A DNA stretch of 64,000 bases from Bacteroidota bacterium (GTDB lineage: Bacteria > Bacteroidota > Bacteroidia > B-17B0 > Aurantibacillaceae), in the NCBI GenBank assembly GCA_030684395.1, contig JAUXTT010000014.1, positions 62,001-126,000 on the forward strand, read 5' to 3'. This document shows, piece by piece, positions 16,218 through 25,541 of this stretch; the first letter of the stretch is position 1; every line of letters begins with the position of its first letter. A model generated the notes under the pieces. That model had not been told where the DNA came from. It saw nothing but the letters and a program-made list of their open reading frames with translations, and did no database searches. The translations under genes were made by a program, and so were the position numbers.

Positions 16218-17441
16218 TTAATCAATTATATAAGGAATACCACCATAAAGACCTTGTAAATAAGAATTCTCAATCACATGCCCTTTTCTTACTTTAAAAT
16301 CTGAAACAGAACTCAAATTTGAATTTCCCATTCTATCTTTATCAACAATCCAAATTTGGTCTCTTCTAAATATCTGCGGTGTCATCAAATTTGTATCGTG
16401 GGTAGTAAATATTAATTGTGATTGGTTTTTGTTTCCAAGACTAAATTCATTTACTAAATGCTTAGATAATAAAGTATGCATGCTATTTCCTAATTCATCG
16501 ATTAAAATTGTCCAGCCCTTATCAAGAGCTAATGACCATATACCTAGCCAGGCTAAAAGTCTTCTAGTTCCGGTAGACTCCTCCGTAAAAAAATTGAATT
16601 CTGCGTCATACTCTTTTCCCTCTTCATCTAAAGCACTATGATAAGAGTTTACATTATATTTTTGTCCCTTGCCTTCTTTAGAAATTAAGTCTAACTTCAG
16701 TTCCTTAATTATAAAGTCAGCATTTGATAATCGTTTCAAAATATTTTTTCTAAATTCTTCATTCTCATAGATCATATCTAATGTTAGATTAACATTAAAT
16801 GATCCGGGTGAATTATTATCAATAACCCAAACTAATTTTTCTCTAAACCAAGTAATTACTTTTTCAGCAACAGGCAATTTGCCCTCAGCACAAATTGATA
16901 AAAATAATGCCTTATGGTTAAGGTTAGCAATGTTTTTCATACTCTCCTTTTCCCCTAAAAAAAACTTGCTGAATTTTTTCCAACTATAACTTCCAGTTTC
17001 AGTATCATATTTTCTGTGAAAATGAGTAATTGGTTTTTGAGTATGGTATTCCAATAATTTTTCTTCGACAATTCTTTCACTGTTAATTGAGAAATAATAT
17101 TCAAAATGAGAATCGTCAATTAGAATTCCGTACTGATAAAAAGTCACACCCTTTTCATTTTTTTTAAAATGCTTGTTATATCTGAACGGCATTTTACCAG
17201 CTTCCGATCCTTCCCTGAAACTTGTTCTAATAAATACTGCCCCATCTGCAATTGCCTTTAACACATTACTTTTACCTGATGCATTGGCACCATATATAAC
17301 AGAGCTTTTTAATATGTTAATTTTATACTTGGGAACTGGAATAATATTATCAGGTTGATCTTCATAATGAGCCGCGACCATAGAAAAATCAAGCTCTTCG
17401 TTAAAGCTTCGATTATTTGATGTTTTAAAATTAAGCAGCAT
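16218..17441 (-). CDS. AAA/ABC-type ATPase of the RloA/AbiLi kind
   Basis: 407 residues from ATG 17441; the frame extends 10 residues upstream (MLKIQIILVY), but MLLNFKTSNNRSF is the usual beginning of this family. Walker A is GANASGKS (~50), Walker B is ILIDEL and the H-loop FTTHDTNLM lies near the end; the region between is the divergent coiled arm. Such ATPases act as the sensor half of two-gene phage defence systems with a nuclease partner, here the RloB gene 2 bases downstream. In related systems the ATPase holds the effector inactive until triggered by a phage protein. No methyltransferase or restriction gene is nearby, so the pair stands alone. Confidence 0.85.
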   Translation of the reverse strand: MLLNFKTSNNRSFNEELDFSMVAAHYEDQPDNIIPVPKYKINILKSSVIYGANASGKSNVLKAIADGAVFIRTSFREGSEAGKMPFRYNKHFKKNEKGVTFYQYGILIDDSHFEYYFSINSERIVEEKLLEYHTQKPITHFHRKYDTETGSYSWKKFSKFFLGEKESMKNIANLNHKALFLSICAEGKLPVAEKVITWFREKLVWVIDNNSPGSFNVNLTLDMIYENEEFRKNILKRLSNADFIIKELKLDLISKEGKGQKYNVNSYHSALDEEGKEYDAEFNFFTEESTGTRRLLAWLGIWSLALDKGWTILIDELGNSMHTLLSKHLVNEFSLGNKNQSQLIFTTHDTNLMTPQIFRRDQIWIVDKDRMGNSNLSSVSDFKVRKGHVIENSYLQGLYGGIPYIID

Positions 17442-17471
17442 ATAGACTAATATTATTTGTATTTTCAACAA

Positions 17472-17834
17472 AATTACACATAAATATCAATAATAATACA
17501 GTTTTAAATCAAAAAATATAGATTTGGAATTATTAAATAAGTTTTAGGGCTGAAAACCATGTAGCTTCTACAAGCTAACATTGCTATAACAAGGAATAGG
17601 GACTTTGTCCTTTTTAAAAATTAAACCCCTTTGTGAAGAAATCATAGGTTCAAACTTTTCATTTTTTCTTCTTTTCACTGCCTTTTTCTGCGCACCTGTA
17701 TTTTTCTCAACTCTTTCTGAACCTGTAAGTCTTACCCGCAGGATTAAGACGAGTAATCAGAATCTACCAAGCCAACATTTATCATTCCCAAATTCAGTTT
17801 TATTAATTACATTGGCGCATCAAAATTTAAACAC
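17472..17834. other. Non-coding stretch with two hairpins
   Basis: 363 bases between the divergent ATPase and PLP-enzyme genes. TAGCTT-CTAC-AAGCTA (17562-17577) is a perfect hairpin, and AGGGAC-TTT-GTCCTT followed by TTTT (17599-17615) looks like a plus-strand terminator with no gene in front of it. This may be a left-over of a lost plus-strand gene. I see no other gene. Confidence 0.4.
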
Positions 17835-19133
17835 ATGAAAGGAAGATTTTATTGGTGGAATGATTGGATGGAGAGAAAACGTAAATACACTCTTACCAAC
17901 GAAAAACAATTGGATGCGGATAAGTTCAATGCCATTTGCGCAGGAACAGGCTTACCTAACATTCATCAAAAATCAACTTTTAAGTTTAAAGATGTAGCTG
18001 ATGGAGCTGCTCGTTTTGTTGGTAATTCGCCTAGCGGAGAAAAACCATTTGCACGTATTTATACACGTTTAGGAAATCCAAATACAGAATACCTTGAAAA
18101 AGTATTGTTTCAGTTAGAGTGTCAGCATATTATTGAAAATGCATTGGCTCACGATGAAAAAACACCAACCATTGCATCTTTGGTTTTTGCTTCCGGAATG
18201 GCTGCCATTACTACAGTTATCATGGGATTTGTAAAACCCGGTGATGGAATTATTGTTGGTAATGTTTATGGTTGCACCGATTCGTTTATGCGTTTTTTAC
18301 AAAAACGATTTGGAATAGATATTTATTTTGTTGACGCTACTGATCCTGAGATCATCAAAAAAACACTAGATGCACATCCGCATATTTGTGCCGTATTAAT
18401 TGAAACTCCGGATAACCCTACATTACAAATGTGCGATATTGAAGCAATCTCAAAACATACCGAAGAACATGAGGCTTTGTTAATAGTTGATAATACATTT
18501 TGTTCTCCTTACCTACAACAACCTTTTCGTTTAGGAGCTGATATAGTTGTTCACTCACTAACCAAATATGTAAGCGGACACTCTACATCTATTGCAGGTG
18601 CTGCTTTGGGACCTTATGAATATTTCAGTAAAGAAGTATATCCTGTTTATAAAGACTTCGGTCCTACTCCATCTCCATTCGACAGTTGGTTAAACAGTTT
18701 AACGATTCAGGAAATGGGAGTTCGTATGGAACACCAATGTAAAACGGCTGCTAGAATTGCAGAGTTTCTGGAGAATCACCCTAAAATAGAACGAGTTTGG
18801 TATCCGGGATTAAAAAGTCATCCACAAAATGAGCTGTGCAAAAAACAAATGCGTAACGGTGGTGGCATGATCTCCTTTGAAGTAAAAGGTGGTTTTGATG
18901 CAGGAGTAAAATTGATGAACTATTTTGCAAGACCCGATACACCAATGGAACTGGCAGTTAGCTTAGGTTCCGTGATCAGCTATATCGAACATCCTGCGAG
19001 TATGACACATTCGGTTATTCCTGAAGAGGATAGAAAAGAAAGAGGAATTACCAATTCACTTGTTCGTTTATCAATAGGTGTTGAAGGTTATTCGATTTTA
19101 ACTCAGGCCTTAAATGAAGGTTTAAGTTTGTAG
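17835..19133 (+). CDS. PLP-dependent Cys/Met-metabolism enzyme (cystathionine gamma-synthase / methionine gamma-lyase type)
   Basis: 432 residues. The fold-type I signature is complete: substrate tyrosine in ARIYTRLGNPN, phosphate-binding ASGMAAI, the stacking tyrosine in NVYGCT, the aspartate in LLIVDNTFCSP and the PLP-binding lysine K244 in VVHSLTKYVSGHST. The family includes cystathionine gamma-synthase, cystathionine lyases and methionine gamma-lyase, and sequence alone does not settle which. The C-terminal VRLSIGVEGY block is intact. About 25 extra residues (MKGRFYWWNDWMERKRK...) precede the usual start. The gene ends exactly one base before the convergent dihydrouridine synthase gene. 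Confidence 0.9.
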   Translation: MKGRFYWWNDWMERKRKYTLTNEKQLDADKFNAICAGTGLPNIHQKSTFKFKDVADGAARFVGNSPSGEKPFARIYTRLGNPNTEYLEKVLFQLECQHIIENALAHDEKTPTIASLVFASGMAAITTVIMGFVKPGDGIIVGNVYGCTDSFMRFLQKRFGIDIYFVDATDPEIIKKTLDAHPHICAVLIETPDNPTLQMCDIEAISKHTEEHEALLIVDNTFCSPYLQQPFRLGADIVVHSLTKYVSGHSTSIAGAALGPYEYFSKEVYPVYKDFGPTPSPFDSWLNSLTIQEMGVRMEHQCKTAARIAEFLENHPKIERVWYPGLKSHPQNELCKKQMRNGGGMISFEVKGGFDAGVKLMNYFARPDTPMELAVSLGSVISYIEHPASMTHSVIPEEDRKERGITNSLVRLSIGVEGYSILTQALNEGLSL

Positions 19134-20126
19134 TTAAGCCAACATTTTATCAGCATACCTCACTTTTACTTCTTCCAGAATTTCTAAGAGATCTTTGAGA
19201 TGATCGTTTGTAACCAGTTTCATGCGGGTTTCTTTGAAATGGTCGATGCCTTTGAAATAGTTGGTATAATGTCTGCGCATTTCTACAACACCTAATTTCT
19301 CGCCTTTCCACTCACATGATTTTATTAAATGTGTTTTACACACTTCTACTTTTTGTTCTATTCCGGGTGTCGGTAATTTTTCGCCTGTTGCCAAAAAATG
19401 TTTTACTTCATTAAAGAACCATGGATTACCAATGGCTGCTCTGCCAATCATAATTCCATCCACACCATAACGGTTCTTCATCTCCAATGCTTTCTCAGGA
19501 CTATCTATATCACCGTTTCCAAATATTGGGATATGGATACGAGGATTGTTTTTTAATTCTCCCATCAAAGTCCAATCTGCTGAACCCTTGTACATTTGTG
19601 CTCGTGTACGCCCGTGAATGCTTAATGCTTTCACTCCAATATCCTGCATGCGTTCGGCAACTTCCAGAATATTTATGTTTTTTTCGTCCCAGCCTAAACG
19701 GGTTTTTACTGTAACCGGCAAAGTAGTTGATTTAATAACTGCTTTGGTTAAACGCACCATCAGATCAACATCTTTCAATACGCCTGCTCCTGCACCTTTG
19801 CAAACAACCTTTTTTACGGGGCAACCAAAATTAATATCTAATAGATCGGGCTGCACAGCATCAACAATTTTTGCCGACATGGCCATTGCATCTTCATCAC
19901 CACCAAAAATTTGAATTCCAATAGGTCTTTCGTAATCAAAAATATCCAGCTTCTGACGGCTTTTAATTGCATCACGGATCAAGCCTTCACTCGAAATAAA
20001 TTCAGTGTACATCAAATCAGCTCCGTTTTGTTTACACACATAACGGAAAGGTGGATCGCTTACATCTTCCATAGGCGCAAGTAAAAGCGGGAAGTCGGGT
20101 AATTCTATTTTGTCGATCTTAACCAT
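19134..20126 (-). CDS. dusB: tRNA-dihydrouridine synthase (DusB type)
   Basis: 330 residues. The FMN TIM-barrel begins with LLAPMEDVSDPPFR; the catalytic cysteine is in NFGCPVKKV, and SIHGRTRAQMYKG, IFGNGDI and GIMIGRAAIGNPW are family motifs for FMN and tRNA binding. The enzyme reduces specific uridines in tRNA D-loops with NADPH. The C-terminal helical tRNA-binding domain (RRHYTNYFKGI) is complete. It is convergent with the PLP enzyme gene with no gap between stop codons, so read-through into antisense is possible. Confidence 0.94.
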   Translation of the reverse strand: MVKIDKIELPDFPLLLAPMEDVSDPPFRYVCKQNGADLMYTEFISSEGLIRDAIKSRQKLDIFDYERPIGIQIFGGDEDAMAMSAKIVDAVQPDLLDINFGCPVKKVVCKGAGAGVLKDVDLMVRLTKAVIKSTTLPVTVKTRLGWDEKNINILEVAERMQDIGVKALSIHGRTRAQMYKGSADWTLMGELKNNPRIHIPIFGNGDIDSPEKALEMKNRYGVDGIMIGRAAIGNPWFFNEVKHFLATGEKLPTPGIEQKVEVCKTHLIKSCEWKGEKLGVVEMRRHYTNYFKGIDHFKETRMKLVTNDHLKDLLEILEEVKVRYADKMLA

Positions 20127-20273
20127 TTGGTTTTCAGGGGAGCAAAGATACGAAGGAAATGTGAGTTATTAAACAGTAATATGGACGAAAGCCTCGATGT
20201 TTACGACCAATGATTTATTTTTGGGAAATTAATAACACTACGTTAAGCCTGCCTCACTCCTGCCCGACTAATT

Positions 20274-20738
20274 CTAAAGTTCTTTCAATTCCTTATCAGT
20301 AAATTTACAATTTACCCATTCATGATCAAAAAAGGTGGGGTATTTTTTGTAGAACTTAATTCCAATTTCATTCCAATCGAGTACCTGCCATTCCATGCGA
20401 CGAACTTTATCGAGTTTGGCAACTTTTATTACTTCATCGAAGAGCATTTTACCAATTCCTTTTCCACGTTGGTTTTCGGTTACAATGATGTCTTCCAAAA
20501 ACAAACACTTTCCTTTCCAGGTAGAGTATTTGTAATAGTATAAAGCGATACCCACTATTTTATTATCATTGCTTGCAACAAAAAAATCAAAGAGTTTATC
20601 TTTTCCAAAACCCCAGTTTTCCATCTCTTCAATGCTAACTTCAACTTCATCCGAAGCCTTTTCAAATATTGCTAATTCCTTTACTAATGCCAATGCACTT
20701 GGCAGATCTCCCTTTTCGCCTTTACGCAGATGTATCAT
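20274..20738 (-). CDS. GNAT-family N-acetyltransferase (diamine/SAT-like)
   Basis: 154 residues, one GNAT domain. The acetyl-CoA motif is VTENQRGKGIGKMLFDEV (R-x-x-G-x-G), preceded by the LEDIIV strand and followed by NEIGIKFYKKY. The overall pattern (FFVASNDNKIVGIALYYY, STWKGKCLFLEDI) is that of the spermidine/thialysine acetyltransferase subgroup, so the substrate is probably a small amine. The start overlaps the upstream gene's end by 17 bases, indicating a polycistronic unit with two small genes. Confidence 0.88.
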   Translation of the reverse strand: MIHLRKGEKGDLPSALALVKELAIFEKASDEVEVSIEEMENWGFGKDKLFDFFVASNDNKIVGIALYYYKYSTWKGKCLFLEDIIVTENQRGKGIGKMLFDEVIKVAKLDKVRRMEWQVLDWNEIGIKFYKKYPTFFDHEWVNCKFTDKELKEL

Positions 20739-21093
20739 CTTCTTTGCTTTGTTTATAAATGTTTCTGTAAACTACTTTTTGCAATTCACGTTTTAAGATC
20801 AATGTAGTTATTACTTCTGATTCTGTATGTGAAGTGTCTTCAGTCAATGCGTCTTTTAATTGTCTTTCACTGATATCAATTCTGTAATAAGTATTCGCTA
20901 ACTCACCGTAATTTCTGTTCATCAACTCCTTTACTTTTTCATGAACAATATCGTAAATATCTTTTCCCTGCAATTTTTCACGATCATAATTCCCAAAAAG
21001 ATCCGAGTGAACAAAATCTTTTTCCAACTGCAACAACAATTGCTGCACCAGATCAGGATTAATGAAGAATTTATTGAGGTGCTGCTCAGTCAT
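20722..21093 (-). CDS. Conserved small hypothetical protein
   Basis: 123 residues, soluble and predicted mostly helical, with no signal peptide and no motif I recognise. Charged helices (NPDLVQQLLLQLEKDF; KDIYDIVHEKVKEL) suggest a binding or assembly role. It overlaps the acetyltransferase start by 17 bases and the ferredoxin gene end by 8, so it is translated from the same message, which supports its being a real gene. Confidence 0.7.
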   Translation of the reverse strand: MTEQHLNKFFINPDLVQQLLLQLEKDFVHSDLFGNYDREKLQGKDIYDIVHEKVKELMNRNYGELANTYYRIDISERQLKDALTEDTSHTESEVITTLILKRELQKVVYRNIYKQSKEDDTSA

Positions 21094-21427
21094 TTTTTTT
21101 ATTTCTTGCGTTTTGAAGTAACAATCGTTCTACCGGAATGTTATTTACAATATGTGATTCAATAATTTCCTCCACATCAGTTAGTTCAACTCCCACGTAA
21201 AATATTCCTTCCGGATAAACAGCTACAGTAGGGCCAAAAAGACAAATATCCAAACATCCCGCTCTTTGTGCTCTGATCTTCAATGGAAGTTTTTTATCGT
21301 TGATCTGCTTTTTAAACGCAGCAACCAACTCCATTCCATGAGCTTCACCACAACTCCTCTTCTCTCCTTCTTTTCGCTGATTAACACATATAAAAAGGTG
21401 CTTGTCGTATACTTTAATATTTTCCAT
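21086..21427 (-). CDS. Thioredoxin-like (2Fe-2S) ferredoxin
   Basis: 113 residues. Four cysteines are placed as in thioredoxin-fold ferredoxins: Cys14 (LFICVNQR), Cys26 (RSCGEAHG), Cys58 and Cys62 (AGCLDICLFGPTVAVYPEG). This fold binds one 2Fe-2S cluster and transfers electrons, as in the NuoE-like family. Its partner is not encoded here. It is the first gene of a three-gene overlapping unit. Confidence 0.85.
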   Translation of the reverse strand: MENIKVYDKHLFICVNQRKEGEKRSCGEAHGMELVAAFKKQINDKKLPLKIRAQRAGCLDICLFGPTVAVYPEGIFYVGVELTDVEEIIESHIVNNIPVERLLLQNARNKKND

Positions 21428-21468
21428 AACTTTAAGCTATTAAACAAATTTAATCATTTTATCTTCAT

Positions 21469-22377
21469 ATGGCAAAGGTATTAATAACAGGTGCATCGGG
21501 TTTGATCGGCCACTCACTTACTGAACTACTACTTACGAAAGGCCATAGTGTTGTGCATTTGGGAAGAAAAGAAAATTTGACCAGCCCTGTAAAGTGTTAT
21601 AAATGGCAGATTGAAAAAGGATACATAGACCCTAAGGCTTTTGAAAATATTGATACCATTGTTCATTTAGCAGGTGCCGGAATTACTGATAAACGCTGGA
21701 GTGCAGAACGAAAAAAAGAAATAGTTGACAGCAGAGTACAATCAGGAAAACTATTGGTGGAAGAAATGAACAAACGTAAAGATCAAATAAAGACCTTTGT
21801 GGGAGCATCTGCCATTGGTATTTATGGAGCAATTACAAACGACACAATTTATACAGAAGATATGCCACCTCACACTGATTTTATGGCTTCTATTTGTTCA
21901 CAGTGGGAAAACAGTTATGCGGGCATAGATGAATTTGCATGTAAAAAATGTATCATTCGCATTGGTGTTGTGTTGAGTGAAAAGGGTGGAGCATTGGTAA
22001 AAATGAATAAAACAGCTAAGATGGGAATTATGTCTCCGCTAGGTACTGGGAAACAATATATGCCCTGGATCCATATGGATGATCTGACGAATTTATTTTT
22101 TGAAGCTATAACCAATCCTTCCTATAAAGGAATATATAATGCAGTTGCTCCCCAACATTTAACTAATAGAGAATTTAGCATAGCGTTAACCCGTGCGCTT
22201 GGAAAAAAAATGTGGGCGCCAAAAGTGCCTTCATTTATTTTGAAATTAATACTGGGAGAAATGGCAGTGATTGTTTTGGAAGGATCACGTGTGAGTGCTG
22301 AAAAAATTCTTAGGCAAGGGTTTACTTTTAAGCATAAAGAAATAGATATTGCTTTAAAAGACTTTTGCGCCGGATAA
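21469..22377 (+). CDS. TIGR01777-type NAD-dependent epimerase (YfcH-like)
   Basis: 302 residues, an extended short-chain dehydrogenase fold. The Rossmann glycine motif GASGLIGHSL sits at residue 7, with HLAGAGITDKRW and the family's WIHMDDLTNLFF and YNAVAPQHLTNREF blocks. The C-terminal ~50 residues (KVPSFILKLILGEMAVIVLEGSRV) match the DUF1731 tail. Substrate unknown; members are assumed to act on nucleotide sugars or related compounds. It ends one base from the convergent TPR-SpoIIE gene. Confidence 0.9.
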   Translation: MAKVLITGASGLIGHSLTELLLTKGHSVVHLGRKENLTSPVKCYKWQIEKGYIDPKAFENIDTIVHLAGAGITDKRWSAERKKEIVDSRVQSGKLLVEEMNKRKDQIKTFVGASAIGIYGAITNDTIYTEDMPPHTDFMASICSQWENSYAGIDEFACKKCIIRIGVVLSEKGGALVKMNKTAKMGIMSPLGTGKQYMPWIHMDDLTNLFFEAITNPSYKGIYNAVAPQHLTNREFSIALTRALGKKMWAPKVPSFILKLILGEMAVIVLEGSRVSAEKILRQGFTFKHKEIDIALKDFCAG

Positions 22378-22378
22378 A

Positions 22379-24364
22379 TTATACTCTTATACCAATAACA
22401 GTAACGTCATCAGCTTGTTCAAGGTCACCCATCCACTCTTCAAATTTTTGTGCCAACATTTCGGATTGTTGAACCAAAGGTAATTTAAAAATGGAACTGA
22501 TCAATTCCTGCATTTGTTTGTGTTTAAATTTTTTTCCTTTCGGCCCTCCGAACTGATCAACGTATCCGTCGGTAAATAAATAAAATACATCTCCTCTATT
22601 TAACTCTACAGTGTGAGTTGTAAAGGATTGATGGTGATCGCTTTTTCCAATAGGCTGTTTATCTCCTTTTAAAACCATCAACTCTTCGTTCTTAACATAC
22701 CACAATGGGTTATTGGCTCCACTCCAGTTTAATCGTATTGAAACATTCTCAATATGCGTAATTGAGGCCAAAGAAATGTCCATTCCATCCATAACTCCTT
22801 CCCCGCTTTTTTCAAACGTTTCAATAACCAGGTCCTTTGTTTTGTCAAGTATAAAACCGGTTTCTCTGATTTTAAATTCGTTAACAGCCCTATTAAGTGC
22901 ATTACTGCAAACTACCGAAACCATAGCCCCCGGAACTCCATGCCCGGTACAATCAGCAGCAGCAATAAATATTTGCTTTGGAGAATCTAATGATTCAAAC
23001 CAAAAAAAATCTCCCGCAACAATGTCTTTAGGCTTATACAGTATAAAACTATGCGGTAACGATTTTTTCATTAAACCAACTGCGGGCAATATAGCCTGTT
23101 GAATACGTTTAGCATAAGTGATAGAATCAATAATTTCTTTTTGTTTTTCATCCACCAAATGTTTTTGAATCTCGATAATATCTTTTTGTTTATTAGTAAT
23201 TCTGAATCTCTTATAAAGAAAAACAGAAAACACAACCACAATCAGTAAAATTGCTCCAATAGACCAAACAACAATTTTATGCCGTTTATCTTCTTCTGCT
23301 GAAATTGTTTTGAGCCTTTCTTTTTCCAAAGCTGCTTTTGCAGTAAGTTCAGCTTCCTTTTTTTCTACTTGATAATTTGTTTTAATATCACCCAACTGCT
23401 TTGAGTTTTCTTCATTGAAGATACTATCTGTCAATTGCTTGAATTTTACGTGACATTTATATGCTTGTGTATAATCCTTTAGTGAGGCATAAGCTGTTGC
23501 CATATTTTCATAACACAAACGTATATTATCAATTTCACCAATCTCTTCACTAAGTGCAAGACCTAATTTACTGTAATTGACAGCAAATTTATGATTGCCT
23601 AATTTATTATAAACACTTCCCAAATTAATATACACAATTCCAACATCTGACTTTGCACCATATTCTTTCAAAAGAGCCAGAGCTTTAAACGAATAGTCTA
23701 AAGCTTTTTCATATTCTTTAAGGTCTTCATATACAACACTCAAATTAAGGTAGCTCATACCAATTCCCTCTGAATTTCCGAGCTCCTCCTTAATTTTTAA
23801 GGATTTAAGGTTATATTCAATTGCCTCTTTGTACATTTTCATTTCATTATATTGAATCCCAATATTTGCGTATGATACACTCATTCCTTCTTTATCATTC
23901 AATTCTTCGCATATCTTAAGATCCTTTAAATAATATTCCAGTACTTTCTCATCATCGCCTTGTTCAGAATAAACATTCCCGATATTATTATAAGAAACTC
24001 CCATACCATTTTTATTACCAATGGATTCCATCGTTTTAAGAGACCTGAAATGGTAATCAAGTGCACGGGGGTAGTTGGATTGGGCATAATAAACTATTCC
24101 AAGATTGCTGTATGCTGATCCCAAACCTTTTGTAAAGCCAATCTTTTCACTTAATTCTTTTGACTGAGTAGCGATTTCAATTGCCTCCAGGTATTTTCCG
24201 TCTACAGATAATTCCCAGGAAAGATCATTGAGTGCTTCAACCCTGATGGAGTCATTTTCTGTTTCTTTAGCTACACTTTTAAGTGAATCGATTTTGCGGT
24301 TCTGAGCAAATACAAGCTGCGCTGCAAGTAGCAATAAAAAACAAAAAGTAGTTGTCTTTCTCAT
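22379..24364 (-). CDS. TPR-repeat sensor with SpoIIE/PP2C phosphatase domain
   Basis: 661 residues from ATG 24364, where MRKTTTFCFLLLLAAQLVFAQ is a clear signal peptide; a longer frame to 24424 runs into the upstream gene's stop region and lacks sense. TPR repeats (~50-330), a coiled coil, one membrane helix (HKIVVWSIGAILLIVVVFSVF), the EIIDSITYAKRIQ linker and a SpoIIE domain (~450-661) follow. The catalytic motifs are intact: GDFFWFES, ADCTGHGVPGAM, LFTDGYVDQFGG and the terminal DDVTVIGIRV. This is the third copy of this architecture in the window. The target is unknown. Confidence 0.9.
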   Translation of the reverse strand: MRKTTTFCFLLLLAAQLVFAQNRKIDSLKSVAKETENDSIRVEALNDLSWELSVDGKYLEAIEIATQSKELSEKIGFTKGLGSAYSNLGIVYYAQSNYPRALDYHFRSLKTMESIGNKNGMGVSYNNIGNVYSEQGDDEKVLEYYLKDLKICEELNDKEGMSVSYANIGIQYNEMKMYKEAIEYNLKSLKIKEELGNSEGIGMSYLNLSVVYEDLKEYEKALDYSFKALALLKEYGAKSDVGIVYINLGSVYNKLGNHKFAVNYSKLGLALSEEIGEIDNIRLCYENMATAYASLKDYTQAYKCHVKFKQLTDSIFNEENSKQLGDIKTNYQVEKKEAELTAKAALEKERLKTISAEEDKRHKIVVWSIGAILLIVVVFSVFLYKRFRITNKQKDIIEIQKHLVDEKQKEIIDSITYAKRIQQAILPAVGLMKKSLPHSFILYKPKDIVAGDFFWFESLDSPKQIFIAAADCTGHGVPGAMVSVVCSNALNRAVNEFKIRETGFILDKTKDLVIETFEKSGEGVMDGMDISLASITHIENVSIRLNWSGANNPLWYVKNEELMVLKGDKQPIGKSDHHQSFTTHTVELNRGDVFYLFTDGYVDQFGGPKGKKFKHKQMQELISSIFKLPLVQQSEMLAQKFEEWMGDLEQADDVTVIGIRV

Positions 24365-24392
24365 AAGGTTGAAGGTAAATATACTAAAAGAA

Positions 24393-25526
24393 TTATAGAA
24401 TAAAATCCAAATAGGTTTTATCATTTACAACTTCAAAGCTTGCATCCGGGTACGCTTTACCAAAAGCTACAGGCTTCTTTGGTAACTTTTTAGAACTATA
24501 CTTAAATTCAAATGCACATAATTTTCTGTTTTGATGCTCCAACAGGTCTATTTCCTGCTGATCGTAGGTTCGCCAAAAATAATAATCAGGCTTGTGTTTG
24601 AGAATCTCATTGCGCTTTACTCTTTCCATAAACACATAGTTTTCCCATAACATTCCTCTATCATCATCACGTCGCAAAGCCATCGGTGCAAAATCGTTTA
24701 TAATTGCATTACGAATACCATTATCTACAAAATACCATCTCTGACTTTTAGAAATTTCTTTTCGCAGATTATTACTGTATGCAGAAACTTTATACAACAC
24801 GAATACTTTAGTAAGCAGGTTCAAATATTTTTCAACCGTATTTTTGCTGATACCTAAAGCATTTCCAATTTCATTATAAGAAACTTCTTTACCAATTTGA
24901 TAAGCAACCATCTTTAACAAACTGTAAACAATAGATGCATTACGCAATCCATCGAGAGTCAATATATCTTTCAGCAAATAGGAGTTTACCAGATCGGATA
25001 AATAGCGTTTTTTATCATCGAGGCTTTTTAAATGCCACAACTCAGGGTAAGAACCATAAATAATTCGTTCTTCCAGATGTTGTTTTGTTTGTAATGCATT
25101 TTCTTTCAACTCACCTTGCCAGATCGGATACAAATGAAAAGTTGTGCTTCTTCCGGTAAGTGGCTCTCCGGAAATATTAAGCAGATCAAAAACAGAAGAT
25201 CCTGTAACTAATACCTTCAGTCCCTTGATACTATCTACCATCAGCTTCAGTTTTTTTCCTATATCAGGAATATTTTGTGCTTCATCAATTACCAATAGAT
25301 CATTTCCATTTAGTAAACGAGTATAATTTGCAACCGTGCGCGAAGCCAATAACTGATGGGTATCCTCATCTTCCCCATTCAGAAATAAAAAGGGACGCGT
25401 GTAATTGTTCAGCAGCATTTCTATGAGCATAGATTTACCTACACGACGAGCACCTAAAAGCAACACAACCTTTTGTGGTTTAAGGCTTTTGAGTAAATCA
25501 TCCTGTTGTAAACGACTAATATCCAT
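24393..25526 (-). CDS. AAA ATPase with DUF4143 C-terminal domain
   Basis: 377 residues. The N-terminal AAA_14 domain has Walker A GARRVGKS and Walker B LLVIDEAQNI; a winged-helix segment (YNEIGNALGISKNTVEKYLNLL) and the DUF4143 nuclease-like region follow, with E-x-K in FEFKYSS near the end. This family is common and mostly uncharacterised in Bacteroidota, often in variable regions. The upstream region holds three direct repeats with a 32-base period (25542-25625), starting 16 bases before the ATG, which suggests self-binding. Confidence 0.88.
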   Translation of the reverse strand: MDISRLQQDDLLKSLKPQKVVLLLGARRVGKSMLIEMLLNNYTRPFLFLNGEDEDTHQLLASRTVANYTRLLNGNDLLVIDEAQNIPDIGKKLKLMVDSIKGLKVLVTGSSVFDLLNISGEPLTGRSTTFHLYPIWQGELKENALQTKQHLEERIIYGSYPELWHLKSLDDKKRYLSDLVNSYLLKDILTLDGLRNASIVYSLLKMVAYQIGKEVSYNEIGNALGISKNTVEKYLNLLTKVFVLYKVSAYSNNLRKEISKSQRWYFVDNGIRNAIINDFAPMALRRDDDRGMLWENYVFMERVKRNEILKHKPDYYFWRTYDQQEIDLLEHQNRKLCAFEFKYSSKKLPKKPVAFGKAYPDASFEVVNDKTYLDFIL

Positions 25527-25541
25527 ACCACAAATATAGCA

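Noticed and set aside
17605-17838. 77-residue plus-strand open frame before the PLP enzyme
   Set aside because: Runs into the start of the real gene, has no ribosome-binding context or homology, and starts in the orphan hairpin.
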